From: JANQPA01 sp964628385
GTDB lineage: Bacteria; Bacteroidota; Bacteroidia; Chitinophagales; Saprospiraceae
Reading direction: 5' to 3'
DNA: 64,000 nucleotides
Assembly (NCBI GenBank): GCA_964628385.1
Contig: CAZVOD010000013.1
Coordinates: 1-64,000 of the forward strand
Both the position numbers and the translations under genes were made by a program. The notes under the pieces were generated by a model. The model searched no databases and had not been told where the DNA came from. It saw only the letters and a list, made by a program, of their open reading frames with translations. Of the stretch, positions 36,030 through 45,462 are shown in pieces; position 1 is the stretch's first letter; each line of letters opens with the position of its first letter.

Positions 36030-37889
36030 GTGGCTGATAATCATAAAAAACGATTTAGAAGTATACAAATCATCTTTCTGCTATCAGCATTGGTGCTGGT
36101 TGGTAAGGCGATGCAACTGCAACTGATTGACAAAACTTTTCGCAGCAAAGCCAATGCTACAGCTATCGAAAAACTTACCGTTTATCCATCAAGGGGAGTG
36201 ATTTATGACCGGGATACTTCTTTGCTGGTGGTCAATGACCCCATTTACGATCTTATGGTGACCTACAATCAGGTCAGTCCAGAGATGGATACCGCCAAGT
36301 TTTGTGATCTGCTAAAGATTGATAGGGAATATTTCAAAGAGGCTCTTAATAAAAACTGGAGGAGCATCCGCTATGATAAGTCAGTACCTTTCGCATTTAT
36401 GAACAAAATATCAGCCAAGCGCTTTGCTTCTTTCCAGGAAAGCATGTATGAATTTCCGGGCTTTTTTGTTCAGCTAAGGAACGTCCGTGGTTATCGAACG
36501 CCCATCGGCTCTCATGTTTTGGGTTACATCAGGGAGGTAAATAAAAGAGAAATTGATAAATACGATGGTGTCTATGCAGCTGGTGATTATATTGGCGCTA
36601 CCGGCCTTGAAGCATCCTATGAAGAAAAACTCAGAGGAGAAAAAGGGGCTAAATACGTATTGAAAGATAAGTTGGGCCGGGTAGTAGATGCCTACAAGTC
36701 CAGCGACAAAGACGTTGACCCCAAATCAGGAACAGACCTGCTCAGTACCATTGACCTAGAGTTGCAGCAGTTTGGAGAGTTTCTTATGAAGAACAAACGC
36801 GGCAGTATCGTTGCTATAGAACCTGCCACAGGTGAAATCCTAGCAATGGTAAGTAGTCCTACTTACGACCCTAATAAGCTGGTTATTGGTAATGAAAATA
36901 GAGGGAGAGAATACCTGCGGCTCAACAGAGATTCGCTCCGGCCACTTTTTAACAGAGCAGTGCTTGCTCAGTATCCTCCCGGCTCCTTATTCAAGCCTTT
37001 GGTAGCTTTGGTGGCCATGCAAAAGGAGGTATTATCAACAGATAAAACCATCCGCTGTGCCGGCGCTTATTATCATAATGGAATTCGCTTGACCGGCTGC
37101 CATGGGCACCCTACCTGCACTAGCGTCTCAATGGCAATTCAGCACTCTTGCAATACTTATTTTGTAACGGTATTCCGAAATATTGTGGATCAGTATGGTT
37201 TCGATCAACCCAATATTGGCCTGGATACATTCAATGCTTATCTCGACCGTTTTGGTATGGGGCAAAAGCTAGGTATAGATTTTCCTACCGAAAAGGGAGG
37301 AAATTATCCCACGTCAAAATACTATACCGAATGGTTTAACCGACAACAGGAGGGCCAGCGATGGAACTCTCTTTGGATTCGCTCACTTGCCATAGGGCAG
37401 GGTGAAATCCAGATGACTAACCTGCAAATGGCCAATGCCGCTGCCGTGATTGCTAACCGAGGCTATTATATCGCACCCCATTTAGTGAAAGGCTACCTGG
37501 ATAGTGAAGATCAAATAAACAGTAAATACAAAAAAAAGAACTTCGTAGGAATTGATACCGTCCATTTTAAACCAGTAGTAGATGGCATGGAACGAGCCGT
37601 ACTAGCCGGAACTGCCCGATCAGCTTATATCCCCGATATACCAATATGCGGTAAAACCGGAACGGCCGAAAATGCAGGAAGTGACCACTCTATCTTTTTC
37701 TGTTTTGCTCCCAAAGAGAATCCTAAAATAGCGGTAGCTGTATATGTAGAAAATGCAGGGTTTGGAGGTACTTATGCCGCTCCGATATCCAGCCTGATGA
37801 TAGAAAAATACTTAAGGGGCTACATCAGCAAAGGCCGCCAATGGACTTACGACCGTATCGTGACTGCTGACCTTCTAAATACTCAATAA
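36030..37889 (+). CDS. mrdA: Penicillin-binding protein 2 (elongasome transpeptidase)
   Basis: Class B PBP that cross-links lateral-wall peptidoglycan. The 619-residue protein has an N-terminal membrane anchor (about 10-28), the PBP dimerisation domain with YPSRGVIYDRD and GATGLEASYEEKLRG, and the transpeptidase motifs: S-x-x-K in PPGSLFKPL, S-x-N in HSCNTYF, and K-T-G in CGKTGTAEN. It starts with GTG at 36030, 37 bases after mreD. In many Bacteroidota rodA follows mrdA; here the next gene is bshA on the opposite strand, so rodA has moved. The name pbpA is also used. Confidence 0.95.
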   Translation: MADNHKKRFRSIQIIFLLSALVLVGKAMQLQLIDKTFRSKANATAIEKLTVYPSRGVIYDRDTSLLVVNDPIYDLMVTYNQVSPEMDTAKFCDLLKIDREYFKEALNKNWRSIRYDKSVPFAFMNKISAKRFASFQESMYEFPGFFVQLRNVRGYRTPIGSHVLGYIREVNKREIDKYDGVYAAGDYIGATGLEASYEEKLRGEKGAKYVLKDKLGRVVDAYKSSDKDVDPKSGTDLLSTIDLELQQFGEFLMKNKRGSIVAIEPATGEILAMVSSPTYDPNKLVIGNENRGREYLRLNRDSLRPLFNRAVLAQYPPGSLFKPLVALVAMQKEVLSTDKTIRCAGAYYHNGIRLTGCHGHPTCTSVSMAIQHSCNTYFVTVFRNIVDQYGFDQPNIGLDTFNAYLDRFGMGQKLGIDFPTEKGGNYPTSKYYTEWFNRQQEGQRWNSLWIRSLAIGQGEIQMTNLQMANAAAVIANRGYYIAPHLVKGYLDSEDQINSKYKKKNFVGIDTVHFKPVVDGMERAVLAGTARSAYIPDIPICGKTGTAENAGSDHSIFFCFAPKENPKIAVAVYVENAGFGGTYAAPISSLMIEKYLRGYISKGRQWTYDRIVTADLLNTQ

Positions 37890-37904
37890 AGTGGGGACTA
37901 TTAC

Positions 37905-39047
37905 TTACCGGACACCGGTATAAACCGTCTTCATGATTTCTTCATAATAAGATTCGTAGTGCGGTAAGATATTTGAAATATCAAAAGATTTAGCCTGCTC
38001 CAGAGCGTTTCTGCGAAATTCCAGGAGCATGTTTTCGTTCTTTAAAATATTGATGGCATTCCTCGCCATATCCTCCACATCCCCCACATCGCTCAAAAAG
38101 CCCGTCTTCCCATGAATATTAACTTCCGGCAATCCACCTGCATTAGTTGAAATAACCGGCACTTCACAAGCCATAGCTTCTAAAGCCGACAAACCAAAGC
38201 TTTCTTTCTGCGAAGGGATTAAGAACAAGTCTGATACTGCCAATAATTCTTCTACAGCATCCTGTTTGCCCAAAAAGCGGATTTCATCACATAATCTGAG
38301 TTTTCTGCATAACACTTCAGCCTTATTACGCTCTGGCCCATCCCCGATCAGTAATAGTTTGGACGGCAACTCATTGTGAATGCGATCGAAAACATTTATG
38401 ACATCTTCTATCCGCTTTACTTTTCTGAAGTTGGAAACGTGCGTAATGATGCGCTCGCCGTTAGGCGCAATAGCCTTTTTAAAGTGATCTTTATTAAGGC
38501 GCTTAAAACGATCAAAATCAATGAAATTATAAATTACTTTTATATCTCTTTCTATGTTGAAATGATCTAAAGTATCCTGCTTCAAACTCTCAGATACAGC
38601 TGTTACACCATCTGATTTATTGATAGAAAAAGTGACTACCGGAGAGAAAACCTTATTCTTGCCCACCAGCGTTATATCCGTACCGTGCAGCGTAGTCACT
38701 ACCGGGACATATCTGCCCTCTGTCAGTAATATTTTTTTGGCTAAATAAGCAACTGCCGCGTGCGGAATAGCATAGTGTACATGCAAAATATCCAGATTCT
38801 CATACTTCACTACATCAACCATCTTACTGGCCAGCATACTGTCATACGGCATATATTCAAAAAGTGGATACTCAGCAGTGTCCACTTCATGGTAAAAAAC
38901 GTTTTCGTGAAATGCAGAAAGACGAGCCGGCCTCTTGTAAGTAATAAAATGAATCTCGTGCCCCAGCTTAGATAAGCCAATGCCAAGCTCTGTAGCCACA
39001 ACGCCACTTCCTCCATATGTCGGGTAACAAACAACTCCTATTTTCAT
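37905..39047 (-). CDS. bshA: N-acetyl-alpha-D-glucosaminyl L-malate synthase (bacillithiol pathway)
   Basis: GT4 retaining glycosyltransferase joining UDP-GlcNAc and L-malate, the first step of bacillithiol synthesis. The 380-residue protein starts with the typical MKIGVVCYPTYGGSGVVATELG; it contains LHVHYAIPHA, THVSNFRKVKR, LLIGDGPE, and the donor-binding IPSQKESFGLSALEAMACEVPVI with the E-x7-E motif. The ATG at 39047 is chosen; 28 extra in-frame residues upstream are non-conserved. bshB and bshC are not in the window. It implies bacillithiol as a low-molecular-weight thiol here. Confidence 0.92.
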   Translation of the reverse strand: MKIGVVCYPTYGGSGVVATELGIGLSKLGHEIHFITYKRPARLSAFHENVFYHEVDTAEYPLFEYMPYDSMLASKMVDVVKYENLDILHVHYAIPHAAVAYLAKKILLTEGRYVPVVTTLHGTDITLVGKNKVFSPVVTFSINKSDGVTAVSESLKQDTLDHFNIERDIKVIYNFIDFDRFKRLNKDHFKKAIAPNGERIITHVSNFRKVKRIEDVINVFDRIHNELPSKLLLIGDGPERNKAEVLCRKLRLCDEIRFLGKQDAVEELLAVSDLFLIPSQKESFGLSALEAMACEVPVISTNAGGLPEVNIHGKTGFLSDVGDVEDMARNAINILKNENMLLEFRRNALEQAKSFDISNILPHYESYYEEIMKTVYTGVR

Positions 39048-39188
39048 CAAAGAGAATTTGGTAGTAATGATAGTGTAAAAAAGATACAAATGGATAAGGA
39101 AATGGTTTCGATTTATTCTTAAAACCCTCAAGTAATAAAAGGGCTATCGGCCAAAAGAACCTTCAGCATAGAATAAGGTATGTAAAGG

Positions 39189-39228
39189 CTTCTGCCTCCC
39201 TGGAAATTAATTTTCAGGGAGGCAGAAG
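39189..39228 (-). terminator. Nearly perfect 40-base palindrome downstream of a T9SS cargo gene
   Basis: CTTCTGCCTCCCTG... (39189-39209) is the reverse complement of ...CAGGGAGGCAGAAG (39208-39228) with one mismatch. It lies 22 bases after the stop of the gene ending at 39251 and upstream of bshA, and should fold as a very stable terminator hairpin. Confidence 0.72.
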
Positions 39229-39250
39229 ATAAAATTCAGCTCGCTTGCTT

Positions 39251-42106
39251 TTAGTTTGCTTTGATCAATTTCTTTACAACTCTCTCGCTTCCAATTTGAA
39301 CAGCGATAAAGTATATGCCGGGGGACTTCCCGGACAGGTCAATATCTTCCCGAAGTATTTGAACCGTATTATAATTGCGAGTCCAGATTACCTGGCCAAC
39401 GATGTTCATTACGGCAACATTAACATTCTGACTTTCGCCAAGCTCAACGGTAAGCTGAGCGGACTGACGGGTAGGATTGGGGGCCAATACTACTGATGCC
39501 GGCTCTTCCTGTACTTCTTCGACGTCGGTTGTCAACCCAACCAATACTTCAGCAATATCTGTACAACCAAACCGGTCAGTGACAGTGACCGTGTATACCC
39601 CGGCTGTGATTTTTTCTATGGATTTTGTAGTGGCTCCATTGCTCCATCTGTAGGTGTAAGGGCCCACTCCGGCCTGTGCATCTACAGAAGCGATCCCGTT
39701 ATCAGCATCTATACCCACTTGATCAATGGCGCTGGTAACCAGCTGTAGTGAAGCAGGACATCTGGTGATGTTGATATTATCCAGCTCAAAGAAGTAAGCA
39801 TCTGCTCCTCTATTGACCAGAAAGCGAAACCTGATATTTTCTCCGGCATAATTATCCAGGCGGATAACTACTCTGGTAAAATTAGCTGTCGTTTCATGAT
39901 TACTACTATTAATCATCAGTAGAGTATCATAGCTGGCTCCGCAGTCAGTGGTGGCCTGAACAAGCAGCTCGTCTCCATCATCCAACGGTTCTCCAGGGTT
40001 TTCCCCCGCTGCATTCGCCAAAAACCTATACTCGAAAACGAGACTGTCATTAGCCTCCACTATGCCCAATAATGGCGTTATGCCTTCAAAAGCGTTATCG
40101 ATATCACTCAGAGCATCTGACAAAACAAAGGAGGTATTTCTCACTGAATCCCTCACTACTTGTCCGTCACTGATCCAGTTCTCTGGTAACCGGCCGCCTT
40201 CAAAGTCCTCTTGATAAGGCAACGGCTGTAAGGTTTGCAATCTTAAAGAAACTGTATCATTATTGGTAAACTGATCTTGTTGATTAACAATCCAGGACCT
40301 TATGTTGATCATCGACTGGGCTTCAGAATCAAAAGGAGTCTCGAACTGATAAATAAAAGAATCTCCAGGCTCCAGAAGGATGTCATCGACTTCTTCAAAA
40401 ACAGGAGTAGCTGCTCCAATCTGATAAGCAAGAGTCAAGCGCTCCACGGGGGTTGTTCCCAGGTTACTTGCTATCAATATCAGGGAATCAGAAGCAGCAC
40501 CGCAAGCATCTTCTACAACATTACTCAGGTTAACTGCAGCTATATCATTTTCAAAGGGATTTCCAATAAATATATTGTCAATACCGACGCCTTCGCTGGC
40601 AACACTAAAATCAGAATCGAAAACAAAGCGCAGGCGAACATCTTCAAAGCCTGCTGTAGCCTCTAGTACACTATAAGCATACCCCCATCCATCAAAGCCT
40701 ACATCACCACTCCACCATTCGTTTTGATCATCATTATACCAGTTGACTGCATCAGCAGAACTGCTAACTCTTCGCCAGGTCTGGCCACCATCCGTACTGC
40801 TTTCCAGCCATAAGCGATCACAGCATTGCTCCGTTTCTACATAAAGAGAAAAAGAAATTCTGGGATCTTCCGTTAGCGTAGAAAAATTTAGGCAGGGAGA
40901 AACGAGGAAAGAAGACTCGGAGTCGTTGTAATTGCCTGAAAGGTCAGTTACCCAGGCATTTTGGCCCGTTGCTGCATCGGCGATCAGATTGCCGGATGGT
41001 TGCCCAAACTCCCAACTTGGATTCAGACTTTGCTCATCCACAAGCCATCCCTCAGCCCAATCTTCAAAAGAGGTAAAGTAAGGATAAGACGTTATGATGG
41101 GAATATTGACCACTGTCAGCTCTAGCGTATCGTTTTCATTATCGGAATCTCCATCTAGTTCTGTCCAGCTCTGTATGATATATTCACCAGGAACAGAAAA
41201 GTTGGTACGCGCATCAAAAAGAGCCAAATCAGAACTATCTTTACTCAATACGCCCGTGTAAAGCCCATCAGTGGGCATACTTACGCCAGCTCCCATACCA
41301 TTGACCCCATAATTGAACGGAATGAGTGTTTGAGGATTACCTCCAAAATTACTGATCTCGACAATAACAGAATCTGTCGTAATACCACAGGCTGTCTGCG
41401 GTTTAATAATCCTGCTGATACCTACATCTACAGCGAAAACGGTAACAAACGAGAAAGGACCTACGATCACGCTTTGATTATCCCCCTCGCATACTGTATT
41501 TATATAAAAATCATAGGCCGTATTTTCTAACAGGCCTTCCAGACGGATATTGTTTTGTGTTGTTTGGACAATGGTACCCTGTCCTTGTGCAGGCGTAAAG
41601 CCTTCCAGTCCAAATTCCAGAAAATAAGACTGAGCAGTAGAGTCGGCAGGTATCCAACTGACATCGGCAAAATCGGCAAAAACGGCATCAATAAATACCT
41701 CCTCTTTATTGAGGGCTATACAAGAAGGACAAAAAAACCTTTCCTCAAAAGGCTCGCTCAGGCCAAGAAAATCCTCAAAATCTATTACCAACTCCCCATT
41801 AGGATCGAAGAAGGACCAGCTGACCTGTTCATCATCAAACCCTCTGGTATACTCAAGTAGTAAAGTATCGCCATCTGTAATAAAAATAGGAATACGTTCC
41901 AGCGCACCATTATCGTTAACACCGTCAAGGGTATAGAAATTTCGATCCCCATTAATAGTGAGTGCCAAAAAAGCCCCGTCCCAGCCATTTCCCGAGAGGC
42001 TGGACAACTCCAGGGTATATTCACAGCTTCTTGTCTGTGCAGTAGTAGTACGGCTAAAAAAGAAAATAAAAGAAAGGAAGAGCAAACAGGTATAAGTCCA
42101 CTTCAT
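39251..42106 (-). CDS. Large secreted multidomain T9SS cargo (adhesin-like)
   Basis: A 951-residue exported protein. The ATG at 42106 opens the signal peptide (MKWTYTCLLFLSFIFFFS, then TTAQ). After a beta-rich domain (about 25-130) comes a fibronectin III-like module (about 145-225, ADVSWIPADSTAQSYFLEFG). CARDB-like segments with DVGISRI and DIAAVNL alternate with two MAM/jelly-roll domains (FTSFEDWAEGW...RLWLESSTDGGQTW, and YQEDFEGGRLPENW). A SprB-like repeat follows (GPYTYRWSNGATTKSI, GVYTVTVTD). The sorting domain is the last 75 residues (LAPNPTRQS, GIYFIAV, KKLIKAN). Surface adhesion or matrix binding is inferred. Confidence 0.8.
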   Translation of the reverse strand: MKWTYTCLLFLSFIFFFSRTTTAQTRSCEYTLELSSLSGNGWDGAFLALTINGDRNFYTLDGVNDNGALERIPIFITDGDTLLLEYTRGFDDEQVSWSFFDPNGELVIDFEDFLGLSEPFEERFFCPSCIALNKEEVFIDAVFADFADVSWIPADSTAQSYFLEFGLEGFTPAQGQGTIVQTTQNNIRLEGLLENTAYDFYINTVCEGDNQSVIVGPFSFVTVFAVDVGISRIIKPQTACGITTDSVIVEISNFGGNPQTLIPFNYGVNGMGAGVSMPTDGLYTGVLSKDSSDLALFDARTNFSVPGEYIIQSWTELDGDSDNENDTLELTVVNIPIITSYPYFTSFEDWAEGWLVDEQSLNPSWEFGQPSGNLIADAATGQNAWVTDLSGNYNDSESSFLVSPCLNFSTLTEDPRISFSLYVETEQCCDRLWLESSTDGGQTWRRVSSSADAVNWYNDDQNEWWSGDVGFDGWGYAYSVLEATAGFEDVRLRFVFDSDFSVASEGVGIDNIFIGNPFENDIAAVNLSNVVEDACGAASDSLILIASNLGTTPVERLTLAYQIGAATPVFEEVDDILLEPGDSFIYQFETPFDSEAQSMINIRSWIVNQQDQFTNNDTVSLRLQTLQPLPYQEDFEGGRLPENWISDGQVVRDSVRNTSFVLSDALSDIDNAFEGITPLLGIVEANDSLVFEYRFLANAAGENPGEPLDDGDELLVQATTDCGASYDTLLMINSSNHETTANFTRVVIRLDNYAGENIRFRFLVNRGADAYFFELDNINITRCPASLQLVTSAIDQVGIDADNGIASVDAQAGVGPYTYRWSNGATTKSIEKITAGVYTVTVTDRFGCTDIAEVLVGLTTDVEEVQEEPASVVLAPNPTRQSAQLTVELGESQNVNVAVMNIVGQVIWTRNYNTVQILREDIDLSGKSPGIYFIAVQIGSERVVKKLIKAN

Positions 42107-42458
42107 ATTACACAAAGGTTTTCTATTATCAAGCTGCAATAAAGTTAATTAAAATTTCAATACCATAAATTTCAAAAGAAATTATCTTGTCTGCCAGCCG
42201 CTGTAATCTCATTATCTACCTAACTCAAAAGCAATCTATTATCTATGTCACACCTTTGCTTAATTATGTGAATACTTAAACCTTTTCAGAAGGCTACTGT
42301 TATTTCTACGATTTTGAAAAAAGTGCTTGAACTCAGGATTTTTTCTCGCAAATATAAAATTATTCTACTAGTTTAAAACAGGCATTCATACTCAAAGATT
42401 AGCAAATTCGAAAGGCTCTATTTTTTAAGTGGTATCATAACAAATTAAAAATTGCACT
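42107..42458. other. AT-rich divergent intergenic region with a -7 box
   Basis: 352 bases between the large T9SS gene (minus) and the MerR-family gene (plus). On the minus strand TATATTTG at 42349-42356, followed by CGAG, is an exact TAnnTTTG match and could start the T9SS mRNA with a leader of about 235 bases. On the plus strand TATTTTTT near 42420 is one base off the consensus, about 30 bases before the MerR start. No coding signal is seen. Confidence 0.45.
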
Positions 42459-43370
42459 GTGGCGGTTTATTCCATCAGAGACTTAGAAAAATTATCGGGG
42501 ATCAAGGCTCATACGATACGTATCTGGGAGCAGCGCTACGGTATTATCACACCTCAACGTACTAAAACGAACATCCGTTACTACAAGGATGATGACCTCA
42601 AGTTTTTGCTGAATATTGCATTACTCAACAAGAATGGGATAAAAATCTCTAAAATTGCAAAGATGTCTGGAGGCGAGGTAGCCGAAAAAGTAGCTGCTAT
42701 TTCTGAGATCAATTTTGAATATGGAACTCAGTTAGATGCGCTAACCATTTCAATGATTGAAATGGACGAGTTGAAGTTTGATCGCATTGTTACGACCAAT
42801 ATTCAACAGTTGGGTTTTGAAAGAACAATGCTGGAAGTTATATATCCTTTTTTGGATAAGCTCAGTGTACTATGGCTCACTGGTTCCATAAATCCGGTGC
42901 AGGAGAACTTTATGAGCTACCTTATCCGCCAAAAAATAATCGCGGCTATTGACCAGGAGTCTCTTCCTACCGCCAAAAATGTAAAGAAATTTATGATTTT
43001 TCTCCCCGAAGGAGAAAAACAGGAGTTGAGCTTGCTCTTCATGCACTACCTGCTCAAATCCAGAAAAAATCACGTCATATATATAGGGCAGGACATTTCT
43101 CTCATTGATCTGAAAGATGCCTATAATATCCATCGGCCGGATTATATCTTCACTATGATCACCGAGACTTTTGCCAAGGAGCCCGTTCAAAGCTATATTG
43201 ATCGGCTAGCGGATACTGCCAAGGAGTCCTCTATTCTGCTATCTGGCTATCAGGTAGTTGCTCAGCATGTAGACCTTCCGCCTAATGCCTCTATACTGAG
43301 GAGCCTCGATCAAACTATTGATTTTTTAAATAAACTTAACCACCAGTACAACAAAGAGTTACAAGATTAA
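42459..43370 (+). CDS. MerR-family regulator with a degenerate cobalamin-binding domain
   Basis: A 303-residue transcription factor of the CarH/LitR architecture. Residues 1-70 are a MerR HTH (YSIRDLEKLSGIKAHTIRIWEQRYG); about 80-170 is the helical B12-binding cap; about 175-295 is a Rossmann-like B12 domain. In light-sensing CarH, W-x9-E-H and E-x-H-x-x-G bind adenosylcobalamin. Here the first reads W139-x9-E149-N150 and the second E186-K-Q188-E-L-S191: both His ligands and the Gly are lost. The protein therefore probably does not bind B12 and may sense something else or act constitutively. It starts with GTG at 42459. No carotenoid genes flank it, unlike many relatives. Confidence 0.85.
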   Translation: MAVYSIRDLEKLSGIKAHTIRIWEQRYGIITPQRTKTNIRYYKDDDLKFLLNIALLNKNGIKISKIAKMSGGEVAEKVAAISEINFEYGTQLDALTISMIEMDELKFDRIVTTNIQQLGFERTMLEVIYPFLDKLSVLWLTGSINPVQENFMSYLIRQKIIAAIDQESLPTAKNVKKFMIFLPEGEKQELSLLFMHYLLKSRKNHVIYIGQDISLIDLKDAYNIHRPDYIFTMITETFAKEPVQSYIDRLADTAKESSILLSGYQVVAQHVDLPPNASILRSLDQTIDFLNKLNHQYNKELQD

Positions 43371-43449
43371 GCATCTTCCTTATTGCTGTACATAAGGGCT
43401 CATTATTATAACTTGAACTTTTTACCTACCTTAATGGACAGTAAAGTAA

Positions 43450-43632
43450 GAGCGTGTTTGGAATTTGCTTTTGATGCCGAAAATAAATTTGGGACGATGA
43501 AAATGAAGCTGTTTTTGAGTTGCATAGTAGGGCTATGGAGCGAAAAAAAGCTGAAATATCTTGTCCCGCTGAAAGCGGGAAGCGTTATTCTAAATGTATT
43601 TGCAGGCCAAAAGGTAAAATCCAAACACGCTC
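43450..43632. mobile_element. MITE-like element with terminal inverted repeats
   Basis: A 183-base noncoding unit bounded by GAGCGTGTTTGGA (43450-43462) and its exact reverse complement TCCAAACACGCTC (43620-43632); similarity between the arms continues to about 23 bases. An internal hairpin, CCCGCT-GAA-AGCGGG, lies at 43565-43579. An 86-codon frame that crosses it has no protein-like character. It sits in the gap between the MerR gene and the acyl-CoA ligase gene. No long target duplication is visible. A transposase with matching ends must be looked for elsewhere in the genome. Confidence 0.65.
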
Positions 43633-43674
43633 AAAGACCTTAACTGAGGATATCGCCTTTAAGCCAGATTCAGG

Positions 43675-45462
43675 ATGGAATTCAGAAGACTTTTTGAGCT
43701 GTTCAATTATCAAAAGCTAATGTATGCCCAGAAGATCGCATTAGCACGAAAGCAAGAACTCAGTTGGCGGAGCTATTCTACTGATGAGTGTATTGCAATG
43801 GTCAATCAGGTGAGCGCCGGCCTACTGGAACTGGGCTTAAAAAAAGGCGAAAAAGCAGCTATTATAGCACATACGCCCGATCCTAAATGGACTTTCCTTG
43901 ACTTTGGCATGCAGCAGATAGGTATTGTTGTTGTTCCGCTTTCTGCCACCTTTCCCGATGAGCAATTAGCTGAAATCCTAAAAGAGGCCCATATCAAAAT
44001 AGCCTTTGTTTCTAACAGGGAGCTATTCCAACGCCTAGAAAAGCTACAAAATGAGCTGGCTAACCTTGAGCAAGTCTATACCTGGCACCAACTCCCTGAT
44101 ATTCCGGGTTGGGATGATTTTATAACGGTGTCTACTGAAAAACATACAGAAAAGTTTCAGCACCTTCGTGCCTCTATTCACGAGGATGACCTGGCAACCA
44201 TAGTGTACACTTCCGGCACTACAGACCGGCCCAAGGGAGTGATGCTTTCCCACAAGAATATCATCTCTAACATCAAAGGTATCATGGAGCTTGTTCCCGT
44301 TAATTGTGATAAACGAGTGATCAGCTACTTGCCGCTGAATTTTATTTTTGAAAGAGTAGTTACTTACGTTTATATAGCTGTGGGTGCCTCAATTTATTAT
44401 CCAAAAGAGTATAGCATTCTCGGAGAACAACTTAAACTTATAAAGCCTCATTTCTTTACTGCCGTTCCCAAAACCATTGAAGATTTTTATGTGGAGCTCA
44501 TGGTAAGGGCAGATGCCGGTGACGTTTTGAGAAAAAAACTCAATGACTGGGCTTTCAGAGTAGGAGCCCAATATGATGACAAAAGAAACCTTTCCTTCAC
44601 CTATTGGCTGCAATTGGTTTTTGCCAACCTATTTGTATTTAGATGGTGGAGAAAAATATTTGGCGGACAGTTAGAAGGTATCATTTGTGGGGCAGCCAAC
44701 CTCAATACAGATATCGTCCGTACGTTTTCCGCTGCCAATATAGAAGTCAGAGAAGGCTATGGCCTCACCGAAACTTCGCCCGTTGTAAGCCTGAATGGCT
44801 TTGAAACCCAAAATAACCGATTCGGAACCGTCGGAATGGCACTGAAAGAAACAAAGGTAAAAATAGATCAGCTACCTGAACAGGAGGCTGTAGGCGAAAT
44901 ACTCGTGAAAGGCCCGGGAGTAATGCTTGGCTATTTCAATAATCCAAAGCTGACCCAACAGATGTACAACCAGGATGGTTGGCTTAAAACCGGAGATGTA
45001 GGTGAGCTTGTTGATGATCAGTTCATTCGATTGATTGGTCGAAAATCGAGTTTCTCAAAATTGACCAATGGTACTGGCTATTTTCCAGAACAAATTGAGA
45101 AAGCCCTCAAGTCTTCCCCTTTGATATACAGTTCTTTGGTTGTTGGAAATAAACGGCCGTTTATTTCGGCTATCATCCTGCCCAATTTCAAGATACTTAG
45201 GAGCTGGTGCAAGTCGAACAGTACAGCGTGGACAGCTCCGCAATTTATGATCTTACAAGAAAAGGTGATTGCATTATACCAGCAAGAAATCGCCCTGATC
45301 AACCAATCTTTTAGGCCGGAACTGAGAGTCGAAAATTTTTTGCTTACTTTCAAAAATTGGAACATCTTTAATGGCGAAACAACGGCTTCCAAAAAGGAAG
45401 TCAGAGATACCATCATCCATAATTATTCATCAGAAATAGAAAAATTATATCCAAAATCATGA
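43675..45462 (+). CDS. Long-chain acyl-CoA ligase (AMP-forming)
   Basis: A 595-residue ANL-superfamily enzyme that activates a fatty acid with ATP and CoA. It has the AMP-binding core YTSGTTDRPKGVMLSHKN, the A5 motif REGYGLTETSP, GEILVKGPGVMLGY, and the A8 hinge DGWLKTGDVGEL followed by IGRKSSFSKL. The C-terminal A10 Lys region is atypical: NGETTASKKEVRD near the end probably carries it. The size and FKLSNG-like KLTNGTGYFPEQIE resemble long-chain FadD15-type ligases. Its TGA overlaps the next gene's ATG. Confidence 0.88.
   Translation: MEFRRLFELFNYQKLMYAQKIALARKQELSWRSYSTDECIAMVNQVSAGLLELGLKKGEKAAIIAHTPDPKWTFLDFGMQQIGIVVVPLSATFPDEQLAEILKEAHIKIAFVSNRELFQRLEKLQNELANLEQVYTWHQLPDIPGWDDFITVSTEKHTEKFQHLRASIHEDDLATIVYTSGTTDRPKGVMLSHKNIISNIKGIMELVPVNCDKRVISYLPLNFIFERVVTYVYIAVGASIYYPKEYSILGEQLKLIKPHFFTAVPKTIEDFYVELMVRADAGDVLRKKLNDWAFRVGAQYDDKRNLSFTYWLQLVFANLFVFRWWRKIFGGQLEGIICGAANLNTDIVRTFSAANIEVREGYGLTETSPVVSLNGFETQNNRFGTVGMALKETKVKIDQLPEQEAVGEILVKGPGVMLGYFNNPKLTQQMYNQDGWLKTGDVGELVDDQFIRLIGRKSSFSKLTNGTGYFPEQIEKALKSSPLIYSSLVVGNKRPFISAIILPNFKILRSWCKSNSTAWTAPQFMILQEKVIALYQQEIALINQSFRPELRVENFLLTFKNWNIFNGETTASKKEVRDTIIHNYSSEIEKLYPKS

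Noticed and set aside
43383..43643. 86-codon frame across the MITE-like element
   Set aside because: Runs through both terminal repeats of a noncoding element; no homology or good start.
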